Below are positions 17,311 through 23,993 of a stretch of DNA of 64,000 bases, one piece after another; the first letter of the stretch is position 1; each line of letters starts with the position of its first letter. This DNA is from Niveispirillum sp048066115 (GTDB lineage: Bacteria > Pseudomonadota > Alphaproteobacteria > Azospirillales > Azospirillaceae): contig NZ_JBLTYX010000010.1 of NCBI RefSeq assembly GCF_048066115.1, positions 124,001-188,000 on the forward strand, given 5' to 3'. The notes below the pieces were generated by a model, which was given only the letters and a program-made list of their open reading frames with translations, had not been told where the DNA came from and did not search any database. Position numbers and translations under genes: made by a program.

Positions 17311-17893
17311 CCTTACGGGATGGGGGCAACGCTTACGCCCTGGGGCGTATGTCAAACGCCCCCGCCATGTGGGGATAGTCTCCCCCGATCTGTAAGGTTG
17401 ATGGCCGAAAACCCCAGCAAATCCGCGGCTCTCCGCGCCCTAGAATCTTTACTAGAATCTTGGAACAAAAGTCAGGAAAGGATTTTGGGGAGATTGAGGG
17501 AGGATGGATAGGGCCATCGTCCTGCAGCTGTCGCGACTCGCGGTGACAATTCCTTACCGGTTGGGGATGCAGCGACTCCGATGACAGGTATCCGGGCCAA
17601 TCCTTACGGTTCGGGGGAATCCTTACGCTTTGGGGGCTGGCGGGCCCTGCATGCCCAGGCCCCCAAGCCGTAAGGTTCAGGTTCCCCCAGGATGTAAGGA
17701 GACTCGACAGCCCGACCCAAATCGCCATCGGCGGGGTACCGGAGTCGGCCACGTATTTCCGCGGCTTTCAGGCCCCCGAACCGTAAGGATGCATTCCCCC
17801 AAGGCGTAAGGATCGATGCGGCGCATCCCTTCCCCCAGGGTGTAAGGAATGCCCGAGTCCCCTACGGCGTGGGGGAGCCCCCAAGCCGTAAGG
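17311..17893. other. Iteron array: probable origin of replication of the chromid
   Basis: About 13 copies of a 16-bp repeat, consensus CCTTACGGCTTGGGGG. Forward copies start at 17311, 17331 (weak), 17552, 17602, 17621 and 17860 (weak). Reverse copies start at 17382, 17660, 17684, 17773, 17796, 17832 and 17878. Most left copies point right and most right copies point left. Between them, 17440-17461 is an AT-richer tract with the decamer CTAGAATCTT repeated at 12-base spacing, a candidate unwinding element. A Rep_3 initiator gene, its operator and a DnaA box lie directly beside the array. No gene is supported here. The origin call is inferred from this arrangement. Confidence 0.82.
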
Positions 17894-18069
17894 AAGCTGG
17901 AGACGACTCCGGTGGCAGGAGGCCCGCCGATCATGACCATGATACCAGGGCAGGTGCCTTGTCCCGGTGCGAGCCACCCGATCTGGTGAATCCGACTTTG
18001 CCGACATCGTCAAGAGTAAGGCAATGGTCCCTGCCGAACGGAGAGGGCGGGCATGTCGATGACTGCCCT

Positions 18070-18098
18070 TTGACATATTGAGAATGATTATCAATATC
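18070..18098 (+). promoter_or_regulatory. Promoter overlapped by a Fur-type box
   Basis: TTGACA at 18070-18075 with a weak -10 (AATATC) 17 bases on. The spacer holds ATTGAGAAT-G-ATTATCAAT at 18077-18095, a 9-1-9 palindrome with one mismatch that matches the Fur box (TGATAATNATTATCA core at 14 of 15). Iron repression of the gene at 18136 is inferred. Confidence 0.6.
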
Positions 18099-18105
18099 GG
18101 TATGT

Positions 18106-18117
18106 TGCGACGTCGCA
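18106..18117. promoter_or_regulatory. Candidate parS site 2
   Basis: TGCGACGTCGCA, the 12-bp palindromic core shared with 11862-11875 and 21341-21366. It lies between the Fur-type promoter and the next gene, just beyond the origin. Confidence 0.5.
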
Positions 18118-18135
18118 TCTCAGCGAGGATAGAAA

Positions 18136-18642
18136 ATGCAGACCGACCGTCGCGGCCAAACCCGTCACCGCCGTCCCGCCATTGCCGGCAACATGCCCTT
18201 CGTGGCGCTTCACCCGTCGGCACGGCTGGCCTTGTGGGGATTGAGATACTGGGCGACCTGCGCCAATCAGGGGCGGTGCCCTGCCCTGCTGCTGCGTGAC
18301 GTGTTCGTGTCGGCGGGTGTGCCGCTGGCGCCGATCAGCATCGACCGGCTGATGCGGGTCTTCGCCACGGCGTCGCGCCAGCCGCTGGCCCTAGGCTGCC
18401 CGGCCTGTACCCGGCTGACCGATGACGAGGCGGAATTGCTGAATGCCATCCTGTGTCTTCAGGGCGGTGAAGGCGTGGCGGTGGAGCGGGTGCTGACCGC
18501 CTGGCTGCCACAGCAGGCGGCGGAGGTGGCGGGACCGGCGCTGGAGGGATTCGCCCGCCTGCTGCTGGATGGCGGCTACGATTTGGCGTCGGATCGTGTG
18601 CCGGTGCTGGATCGCGCGCCGATGGGGACCAGGTTGCATTGA
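18136..18642 (+). CDS. Hypothetical protein behind a Fur box
   Basis: 168 residues, family not recognised. AGGA lies six bases before the ATG. The protein is neutral to mildly hydrophobic, with no signal peptide, and has a CPAC pair in the middle (LALGCPACTRLTDDEAELL) plus an earlier TCANQGRC pair, so four cysteines could bind metal or iron-sulfur. The C-terminal half is helical. A Fur-type box covers its promoter, and copper/iron-related genes follow (DUF2946, PCu(A)C, SCO). An iron-responsive role is a reasonable but unproven idea. Confidence 0.7.
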   Translation: MQTDRRGQTRHRRPAIAGNMPFVALHPSARLALWGLRYWATCANQGRCPALLLRDVFVSAGVPLAPISIDRLMRVFATASRQPLALGCPACTRLTDDEAELLNAILCLQGGEGVAVERVLTAWLPQQAAEVAGPALEGFARLLLDGGYDLASDRVPVLDRAPMGTRLH

Positions 18643-18651
18643 TACTGTTTC

Positions 18652-18729
18652 CCTCAAGCGCCGGGCGGGCGTATCCGCGCCCTTGGCTTGCGCGCCACGA
18701 GGCGCGGGCCGGCAGTCGCCGGCCTGAAG
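18652..18729 (+). repeat. REP-like palindromic element, copy B
   Basis: Two GC palindromes flank CTTGGCTTGCGCG, then GGCCGGCAGTCGCCGGCC. The flank CTCAAGCGCCGGGCG matches CTCAGGCGCCGGGCG of copy E. It lies between the 18136 gene and the DUF2946 gene. Confidence 0.75.
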
Positions 18730-18789
18730 CGAGTTGTTGCGACAACAGAGCATTGGACAGGGGACGGCCGGCATGGCATCGCATGAGGC

Positions 18790-19173
18790 ATGGATCATGC
18801 CTTGATCATGCGGCGGGACGGTTGGCGGGGGTGGGTGGCGTGGATGCTGCTGCCGGCGCTGCTGTTCGTCGCCCTGTTGCCGCGCGGCTATATGCCGGAT
18901 GCCGACGCGCTGCGCCGGGGTGATCTGTCGCTGACCCTGTGCCGGGTGGTGGAGCCGCGGCGGGCGGACATCAATGCCGCACCTGCGGGTGATCACGCCC
19001 TGCCCGCCTGTCCGTTCGGATTGCTGCCGGTTTTGTCGGTGCCGGTGGAGCCGCTGAGCCTGTCCGTGCCGGTACGCTGGGGCGTGGCGTCGGTGGAGCT
19101 TGTGGGGAGGCTGGCCTGGAAGGTTGGTGTCCGGATCGATGGATTGGGTGCGCGGGGGCCGCCGGAAGCGTGA
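18790..19173 (+). CDS. DUF2946 family membrane-anchored protein
   Basis: 127 residues with one N-terminal hydrophobic helix (WVAWMLLPALLFVALLPRGYMPD) and the family's conserved features: PRGYMPD after the helix, LTLCRVV and the ACPFGLL motif. DUF2946 members are small inner-membrane/periplasmic proteins often encoded beside copper or TonB uptake genes. The cysteine positions suggest metal handling, but the function is not established. It precedes the PCu(A)C and SCO genes on the same strand with about 50 bases between, so it is probably co-transcribed with them. Confidence 0.82.
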   Translation: MDHALIMRRDGWRGWVAWMLLPALLFVALLPRGYMPDADALRRGDLSLTLCRVVEPRRADINAAPAGDHALPACPFGLLPVLSVPVEPLSLSVPVRWGVASVELVGRLAWKVGVRIDGLGARGPPEA

Positions 19174-19224
19174 TCGCCCCTGCCCCTTGCCTTCCATAAT
19201 CAACGATCCAATGGGAATTCCGCC

Positions 19225-19716
19225 ATGCGCAGCTTTGCCCGCCCTCTTTTGATTTCCGCCGTCACCAGCCTGCTGCTGATCGGTGCCGCCCAGGCGGAGA
19301 TCAGCGTCACCAGCCCCTTCTCCCGCGCCTCCGCCCCCGCCGCCAGGGCCGGGGCTGCCTTCCTGACCGTCAGCATCGATGCCGGTACCGACAAGCTGGT
19401 GGGCGCCAGCAGTCCGGTGGCGGAGAAGGCGGAACTGCACAGCCATATGATGGAGAACGGCATCGCCCGGATGCGGCCGGTGGAAGGCGGTATCGCCGTC
19501 ACCGCCGGCACGCCGGTGGAACTGAAGCCGGGCGGGCTGCATATCATGCTGATCGGGCTGAAGGCGCCGCTGAAGCAGGGAGAAAGCTTCCCGCTCACCC
19601 TGAAGTTCGAGAAGGCAGGTGATGTCGCGGTAACGGTTGCCGTGCAGGGGCCGGGCGCCATGGGGGCGGCGATGACCGGCCATGATCATGGCGGTCACGG
19701 CGACCATCAGCACTGA
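19225..19716 (+). CDS. Periplasmic copper chaperone PCu(A)C
   Basis: 163 residues with a signal peptide ending GAAQA at about residue 24. The copper site pattern HxxxM(x)nM...HxM is visible: HSHMMENGIARMRP and, later, GGLHIMLIGL. The family delivers Cu(I) to the CuA/CuB centres of cytochrome oxidase with SCO proteins; a SCO gene follows after only 11 bases. The His-rich tail (HDHGGHGDHQH) adds probable extra metal-binding capacity. Confidence 0.93.
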   Translation: MRSFARPLLISAVTSLLLIGAAQAEISVTSPFSRASAPAARAGAAFLTVSIDAGTDKLVGASSPVAEKAELHSHMMENGIARMRPVEGGIAVTAGTPVELKPGGLHIMLIGLKAPLKQGESFPLTLKFEKAGDVAVTVAVQGPGAMGAAMTGHDHGGHGDHQH

Positions 19717-19727
19717 GCCCGCGATCC

Positions 19728-20348
19728 ATGAAGCGCCGGACATTCTGGACCGGCCTGGCACTGCTGGCGACAGCGGCTGTGCTGGGCTCCGTCGTGATGA
19801 TCGCCGATCATCTGTCACCGCAGAAGCAGCGGGCGGAACAGGGGCAGGGGCGTGCCGCCATCGGCGGCCCCTTCGCCCTGACCGACCAGACGGGACAGGC
19901 GGTCACCCAGGACAATCTGAAGGGCAAGGTGTCGCTGGTCTATTTCGGCTACAGCTTCTGCCCCGATATCTGCCCGACCGATCTGCAACTGATCGGACAG
20001 GTGCTGGATCAGTTGTCGGAAGAGGAGTTGGCCGACGCCCAGGCCCTGTTCATCACCGTCGATCCGGAGCGGGATACGCAGAAGCAGTTGGCCGACTATG
20101 TGCCGCTGTTCCATCCGTCGATCCGTGGCCTGACCGGCACGCCGGAACAGATCGCCGAAGCCGCCAAATCCTATCGCGCCTATTATAAAAAGGTGTCGGC
20201 GGAGGAGGCGGGAACGTCGGACTATCTGATGGACCATTCCGCCTTCATCTATCTGATGGACCGGAACGGCGATTTCGTCCGGGTGTTCGGCCATGGGTCC
20301 GATCAGGGGGAACTGCTGGAATGGTTCCGCAAGGTGCGGAACGGTTAA
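19728..20348 (+). CDS. SCO1/SenC family copper-delivery protein
   Basis: 206 residues: a membrane anchor near residues 8-25, then a thioredoxin-like fold. The CxxxC copper/thiol motif is FCPDICP (Cys 78 and 82) and the third ligand is the His in LMDHSAFIYLMD. It carries copper to the CuA site of cytochrome c oxidase. It is paired with the PCu(A)C gene upstream. The last bases overlap the end of convergent oxyR by four bases. Confidence 0.95.
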   Translation: MKRRTFWTGLALLATAAVLGSVVMIADHLSPQKQRAEQGQGRAAIGGPFALTDQTGQAVTQDNLKGKVSLVYFGYSFCPDICPTDLQLIGQVLDQLSEEELADAQALFITVDPERDTQKQLADYVPLFHPSIRGLTGTPEQIAEAAKSYRAYYKKVSAEEAGTSDYLMDHSAFIYLMDRNGDFVRVFGHGSDQGELLEWFRKVRNG

Positions 20349-21238
20349 ACTCCCCCGAGCCGTAAGGATCGGATCATTTCCACCACGGCTTCCACCGCCT
20401 GACGGCGGGGAAAGGTTTCCCGGAAGGCCAGGCGCACGCTGCGTCCGGCCGATCCGGGAACCAGCGGACGGGTCACCGTGCCGGGCACCGGCACCGCCCG
20501 TCCTGCCACCACCAGGGCCGGGGCCAGGGTGCAGCCATAGCCGGCGGCGACCATGTTCAACAGCATCTCCAGGCTGGTGGCGCGCAGGTCGGCCCGACCG
20601 ACACCGGGCTGGTGACAGGCGGCCAGCGCCTGGTCGCGCAGGCAATGGCCGTCGGCCAGGACCAGCATTTCCAACGCCGAAAGCTGTTCCGCGTCGATCA
20701 GTGCCATGCCGGCCAGCGGATGATCTTCGGGCAGGACCAGCAAGAACGGCTCCTCGAACAGGGGCAGGGTGACGATGTCATCCTCCTCCACCTCCGTGGC
20801 CAGCAAGGCCACGTCCAGTTCATGCCGGCGCAGGCGGGAGAGCAGGTTGTCGGTAATATCCTCCCACAGCACCAGATCCAGGTTGGGATATTGCCGCTTC
20901 AGCGGGCCCAGCACGCGGGGCATCAGATAGGGACCCAGGGTCGGGATGACCCCAAGACGTAAGGAACCGGCCAGCGGGTCGCGCCAGCCCTGGGCCAGGG
21001 CGGCGATGGCATCGGCCTTTTCCACCGCGGCACGGGCGAGCGGCAGGATATCCGCGGCGGCGGGTGTGGGGATCACCGACTTGTTCGTGCGTTCGAACAG
21101 AATGATGCCCAGCATCTCTTCCAGCTTGCGGATCTGGCCGGAGAGCGTGGGCTGGCTGACATGGCAGGCCTCGGCCGCGCGGCCGAAATGCCGATGGTCA
21201 TCCAGGGCGATGACATAACGCAGGTCGCGCAGGTTCAT
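20345..21238 (-). CDS. oxyR: OxyR-type hydrogen-peroxide-responsive LysR regulator
   Basis: From ATG 21238 the protein has 297 residues. The N-terminal winged HTH is standard LysR (FGRAAEACHVSQPTLSGQIRKLEE). The redox pair occurs as GHCLRDQALAAC, which places cysteines at residues 199 and 208, the same numbers as in E. coli OxyR, so peroxide sensing through a disulfide is very likely. The ten extra residues from the upstream start lack support. Two iteron matches fall inside it: 20352-20367 at the very 3' end and 20949-20964, the latter in the conserved GSLRLGVIPT codons. It converges on the SCO gene. Confidence 0.95.
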   Translation of the reverse strand: MNLRDLRYVIALDDHRHFGRAAEACHVSQPTLSGQIRKLEEMLGIILFERTNKSVIPTPAAADILPLARAAVEKADAIAALAQGWRDPLAGSLRLGVIPTLGPYLMPRVLGPLKRQYPNLDLVLWEDITDNLLSRLRRHELDVALLATEVEEDDIVTLPLFEEPFLLVLPEDHPLAGMALIDAEQLSALEMLVLADGHCLRDQALAACHQPGVGRADLRATSLEMLLNMVAAGYGCTLAPALVVAGRAVPVPGTVTRPLVPGSAGRSVRLAFRETFPRRQAVEAVVEMIRSLRLGGV

Positions 21239-21340
21239 GATCGCATCTCGCAATTGCGCAATAGGCAAAGCCGATCATTATCATTTGAACAATCAATTGT
21301 ACCAGCGAAGCCTGTGCCGGTACGGTTTCGCCCATGGCAC

Positions 21341-21366
21341 GCACGATTGCGACGTCGCAATCGTGC
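21341..21366. promoter_or_regulatory. 26-bp perfect palindrome with parS-like core
   Basis: A perfect palindrome whose centre is TTGCGACGTCGCAA, extended by GCACGA/TCGTGC on each side. It lies in the intergenic region upstream of oxyR and is the longest of the three copies. Confidence 0.65.
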
Positions 21367-21409
21367 ATCGCACGGATTTACCACTTCCCGTTTTCCGAAA
21401 ACTCCAAAG

Positions 21410-21443
21410 GCCCGTGGACGCCAACACCACGGGCTTTCTTTTT
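21410..21443 (+). terminator. Intrinsic terminator with no known plus-strand gene before it
   Basis: GCCCGTGG (21410-21417) / CCACGGGC (21427-21434) followed by TTTCTTTTT. It reads plus-strand, but the only plus-strand DNA before it is the oxyR upstream region, so it may end an unannotated small RNA. Confidence 0.7.
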
Positions 21444-21444
21444 A

Positions 21445-21630
21445 GCTCTTGCTTCGCCCCAGCATCGACTGCAACAGCTTCTCTCCCGGTGCCTTGGCCG
21501 GGACCGCCAGTTCCAGACGATGATTGGCGGTCAGCAGGGCCGACAGCCGGTCACCGGGCCTTACCCCCAGATGTTCCAGCATTTCGGCACTCAGGTGGAT
21601 GGTGCCGTCGGGTCCGATGATGATGTCCAT
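21445..21630 (-). CDS. Small AbrB/SpoVT-like hypothetical protein
   Basis: About 61 residues from ATG 21630 (MDIIIGPDGTIHLSAEMLEHLGVRPGDRLSALL), with the stop at the terminator-proximal end near 21442. The pattern of a strand, 'GTIHLSAEMLEHLGVRPGDRL', and a strand matches swapped-hairpin AbrB-type proteins (MazE/SpoVT). These are often antitoxins or transition regulators, but no toxin gene is next to it. The extra five residues from the upstream TTG are not needed. Confidence 0.65.
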
Positions 21631-21692
21631 GGCTTTGGTCCGCAAATGATGTGCCCAGAAAATAGGGTGCGGAAGCGGTCAGGACAATGGGG

Positions 21693-22442
21693 TCAGGAAG
21701 GAGGCTTGGCCAGCAGCAGATCGGGCACGATGCCATCGGCGCGAAGCTGCGCCAGGCCCTGGTTGAAACCGTCAAGGATTTGCTGGGCGTCGGGATGGTC
21801 CCGGGCCACGATCAGATGCAACGTGGCTTCGCTGGCGGCGGGGCCGGGCACGGTGGCCAGTTTTTCCCGCTCGGCCGCTTCGGCGCGGCGGGCCGTGGCG
21901 ATGCGGTCATCCTCCACCATGAAGTCGGCGCGGCCGGCAACGATCATCGACAGGCAACTGCGCTGCTGTGTGGGGGTGACGCGCAGGACATCGCCCTGCT
22001 GGATCAGCATATCCAGCCAGGGCGGCAGGCCATAACCGACGGCGGCGCAGACGCGCCGCCCCTTCATCCAGCCGGTGGCCATGGCCGCCTGTTCATTGCC
22101 GATGGCCACCACCAGGTGCTGGCGTACGGCGACGATGGGATCGGAGAACAGCATCTCGCGCGTCCGCTGTTCGGTCCGGATATAGGGGAAGCTGGCGTCG
22201 TAGCGATGGGCCAGCAGCCCTTCATATCCCCGGCGCCAGGGTTCAATGGTCAGGGTGACGGGGTGGCCGATCCTGGTGAAAACCTGTCGGACCAGCTGGG
22301 TGATCGGGCCGCCGCCGGGCAGCCTGTCATCGACATAGGGGGCATAATCGCTGCCGGTGACCAGCTTCAACGGCGCACGCTCCGCCCCCGCGGACAGGGC
22401 CGGAAGAAACACCGCCAGCAAAAGCATGCCCAAGCGCCGCAC
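21693..22442 (-). CDS. Periplasmic solute-binding protein, family 3 (SBP_bac_3)
   Basis: 249 residues with a signal peptide (MRRLGMLLLAVFLPALSAGA). The fold pattern is LKLVTGSDYAPYVDDRLPGGGPITQLVRQVF, EPWRRGYEGLLAHRYDASFPYIRTEQR, a hinge, then a C-terminal helix pair. Members bind amino acids or similar small polar ligands. No ABC permease genes are adjacent, so it is an orphan sensor or binding protein. The conserved Arg/Asp of amino-acid binders are not certain. A CCTAAA-G-TTTAGG palindrome lies about 36 bases upstream of the start. Confidence 0.82.
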   Translation of the reverse strand: MRRLGMLLLAVFLPALSAGAERAPLKLVTGSDYAPYVDDRLPGGGPITQLVRQVFTRIGHPVTLTIEPWRRGYEGLLAHRYDASFPYIRTEQRTREMLFSDPIVAVRQHLVVAIGNEQAAMATGWMKGRRVCAAVGYGLPPWLDMLIQQGDVLRVTPTQQRSCLSMIVAGRADFMVEDDRIATARRAEAAEREKLATVPGPAASEATLHLIVARDHPDAQQILDGFNQGLAQLRADGIVPDLLLAKPPS

Positions 22443-22477
22443 CCGTGCCCCTCGCCGGCAACCACCATGAGGGTAAG

Positions 22478-22490
22478 CCTAAAGTTTAGG
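22478..22490. promoter_or_regulatory. Palindrome upstream of the solute-binding gene
   Basis: CCTAAA-G-TTTAGG, a perfect 13-bp palindrome 36-48 bases before the GTG start. Possible operator; the binder is unknown. Confidence 0.4.
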
Positions 22491-22526
22491 TGCGGTCAGG
22501 TCAACCCGGGGACGGGTGACAATTTG

Positions 22527-22542
22527 CCCCCGGGACGTAAGG
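22527..22542. repeat. Outlying iteron downstream of hemH
   Basis: Reverse copy, CCTTACGTCCCGGGGG in consensus orientation, in the non-coding gap just past the hemH stop. Confidence 0.65.
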
Positions 22543-22547
22543 TTTGG

Positions 22548-23588
22548 TCAGATCCAGCCCGCCAGTTCCCGCTCCACAATCCGGCGCAAAAGCCCGATAT
22601 GGTCGGGATGGTCGTTCAGGCAGGGGATATAGGCGAAGTCACTCCCCCCAGCGGTAAGGAATGTCGCGCGGATGCCCTGGTCGACCTCTTCCAGCGTCTC
22701 CACACAGTCGCTGACGAAGGCGGGCGCCAGGATGGCCAGCTTCTTCACGCCCTGGGCGGGCAGGGCCTGCACCGTAGGTTCCAGATAGGGCTGGAGCCAT
22801 TCCGTGCGGCCGAAGCGGGACTGGAAGGCGTGGGTCAGCATGTCCGCACCCAGGCCCAGCTTTTCCCGCAGCAGGCGTGTCGTCTTCAGGCAATAGCAGT
22901 GATAGGGGTCGCCCTTTTCCAGATATAGCTTGGGCAGGCCGTGGAAGGAGGCGATGATGCGGTCCGGCTTCCAGGACAGCCCGCCCAGCGCCCGTGTCAC
23001 GGAAGCCGCCAGCGCGTCGATATAGGCGGGATCGTCGTGGTAGGTGGGCACCGTGCGCACGGCCGGCTGGCGGCGCAGGGTCATCAGGTGGCGGAAGGCC
23101 TGGTCGCAGGCGGTGGCCGTCGTCGTGGCGCTGTATTGCGGATAGAGCGGGAACAGCAGGATACGCTCGCAGCCCTGCGCGATCAGGCTGTCGATGGCCT
23201 TGGCGGTGGCGGGATGGCCATAGCGCATGCCCCATTCCACCATGATGCGGCCACCATGCGCACCGTCCAGCGCCGCCCGCAGCCCGTCCGCCTGTGCGCG
23301 GGTGAATGTCTTCAGCGGGCTTTCATTCAGTTCCCGGTTCCAGATGCCGGCATAGGCATGGCCGCTTTTCTTTGGCCTGAAGGTCAGGATGATGCCCTGC
23401 AGGATCGGCTGCCAGATGGCTTGGGGAATTTCCACGACGCGGCGGTCGGACAGGAATTCCGACAGATACCGGCGCATCGACCAGTAATCGGTGGCTTCCG
23501 GGGTGCCCAGATTGATCAGCAGCACGCCGATCTTCGGTACGGTCACGGGCGGGTGGCCGACGGGCAGGTTGGTATTGTTCTGGGTCAA
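22548..23588 (-). CDS. hemH: Ferrochelatase
   Basis: About 346 residues from TTG 23588 (LTQNNTNLPV...); GTG 23546 is an alternative. The long frame upstream is rejected because it overlaps the small gene at 23626-23796. Ferrochelatase motifs seen are KIGVLLINLGTP, the catalytic-histidine region ASFHGLPKLYLEKGDPYHCYC, the YxxE-like WLQPYLEPTV and the acidic site AFVSDCVETLEEVD. It inserts Fe2+ into protoporphyrin IX, the last step of heme synthesis. No ribosome site is obvious. An iteron copy (22644-22659) is embedded in the coding sequence near the 3' end. Confidence 0.92.
   Translation of the reverse strand: MTQNNTNLPVGHPPVTVPKIGVLLINLGTPEATDYWSMRRYLSEFLSDRRVVEIPQAIWQPILQGIILTFRPKKSGHAYAGIWNRELNESPLKTFTRAQADGLRAALDGAHGGRIMVEWGMRYGHPATAKAIDSLIAQGCERILLFPLYPQYSATTTATACDQAFRHLMTLRRQPAVRTVPTYHDDPAYIDALAASVTRALGGLSWKPDRIIASFHGLPKLYLEKGDPYHCYCLKTTRLLREKLGLGADMLTHAFQSRFGRTEWLQPYLEPTVQALPAQGVKKLAILAPAFVSDCVETLEEVDQGIRATFLTAGGSDFAYIPCLNDHPDHIGLLRRIVERELAGWI
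22644..22659. repeat. Outlying iteron inside hemH
   Basis: CCTTACCGCTGGGGGG in consensus orientation, within codons for FLTAGGSD near the C-terminus. The conserved FLTAG... reading is not a strongly fixed ferrochelatase motif, so coding constraint alone may not explain it. Confidence 0.6.
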
Positions 23589-23625
23589 GACGGCGCCATG
23601 GGACAATGGTAAGGGGTACCGCCCT

Positions 23626-23796
23626 TTATGGACGGGTGCGCACCATTGCCGCCAGGGCTTTGCGGTGCCGGTGCGCCTGCAACAGGATATCCGGCGGGGC
23701 CAAACCTTCAATGATCAGCTGGCCGTTCTGTGCCGAAAGCCCCGCGCCATGCTGGCGCAGCGACAGGATCAGCTTTTCCAATGTCTTGCGGTTCAT
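23626..23796 (-). CDS. Small TubC-docking-domain-like protein
   Basis: A 56-residue product, MNRKTLEKLILSLRQHGAGL...LIIEGLAPPDILLQAHRHRKALAAMV. The layout LxxLRxxGxxL-(x)3-NGxL-(x)5-PPDxL-(x)10-ALxxM matches the N-terminal docking domain of TubC-type megasynthase subunits, which here stands alone as a small protein. Solo members of this family occur widely outside biosynthetic clusters with unknown roles. It sits 37 bases before hemH on the same strand. It was recognised from its pattern, not from database evidence. Confidence 0.6.
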   Translation of the reverse strand: MNRKTLEKLILSLRQHGAGLSAQNGQLIIEGLAPPDILLQAHRHRKALAAMVRTRP

Positions 23797-23814
23797 AACC
23801 CTTACCTATCATGT

Positions 23815-23911
23815 TCCTCAATCGCCGGCGCCAACATCCGTTGGCTTGGCTTACGCGGCACGTGCCGCGCGGCGGTGGTCACCGCCGGAGCGATTTCCGG
23901 TTACCCGGAAA
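23815..23911 (+). repeat. REP-like palindromic element, copy C
   Basis: Palindrome CGCCGGCGCC..., linker TTGGCTTACGC, palindrome GGCACGTGCCGC, palindrome GGCGGTGGTCACCGCC, then AGCGATTTCCGGTTACCCGGAAACCGCT-type hairpin at 23889-23916. It lies between the small gene and ychJ-like gene. Confidence 0.8.
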
Positions 23912-23993
23912 CCGCTCTTGATCTCGATACAATGGCAGGAAGGGTGGATCGATGGAAATCGATTGATCGGATGGCGACGATAGGGGTTGCCTA

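Noticed and set aside
17311..17893. CRISPR array
   Set aside because: The repeats are 16 bp, in both orientations and irregularly spaced, next to a Rep_3 gene; they are iterons, not CRISPR.
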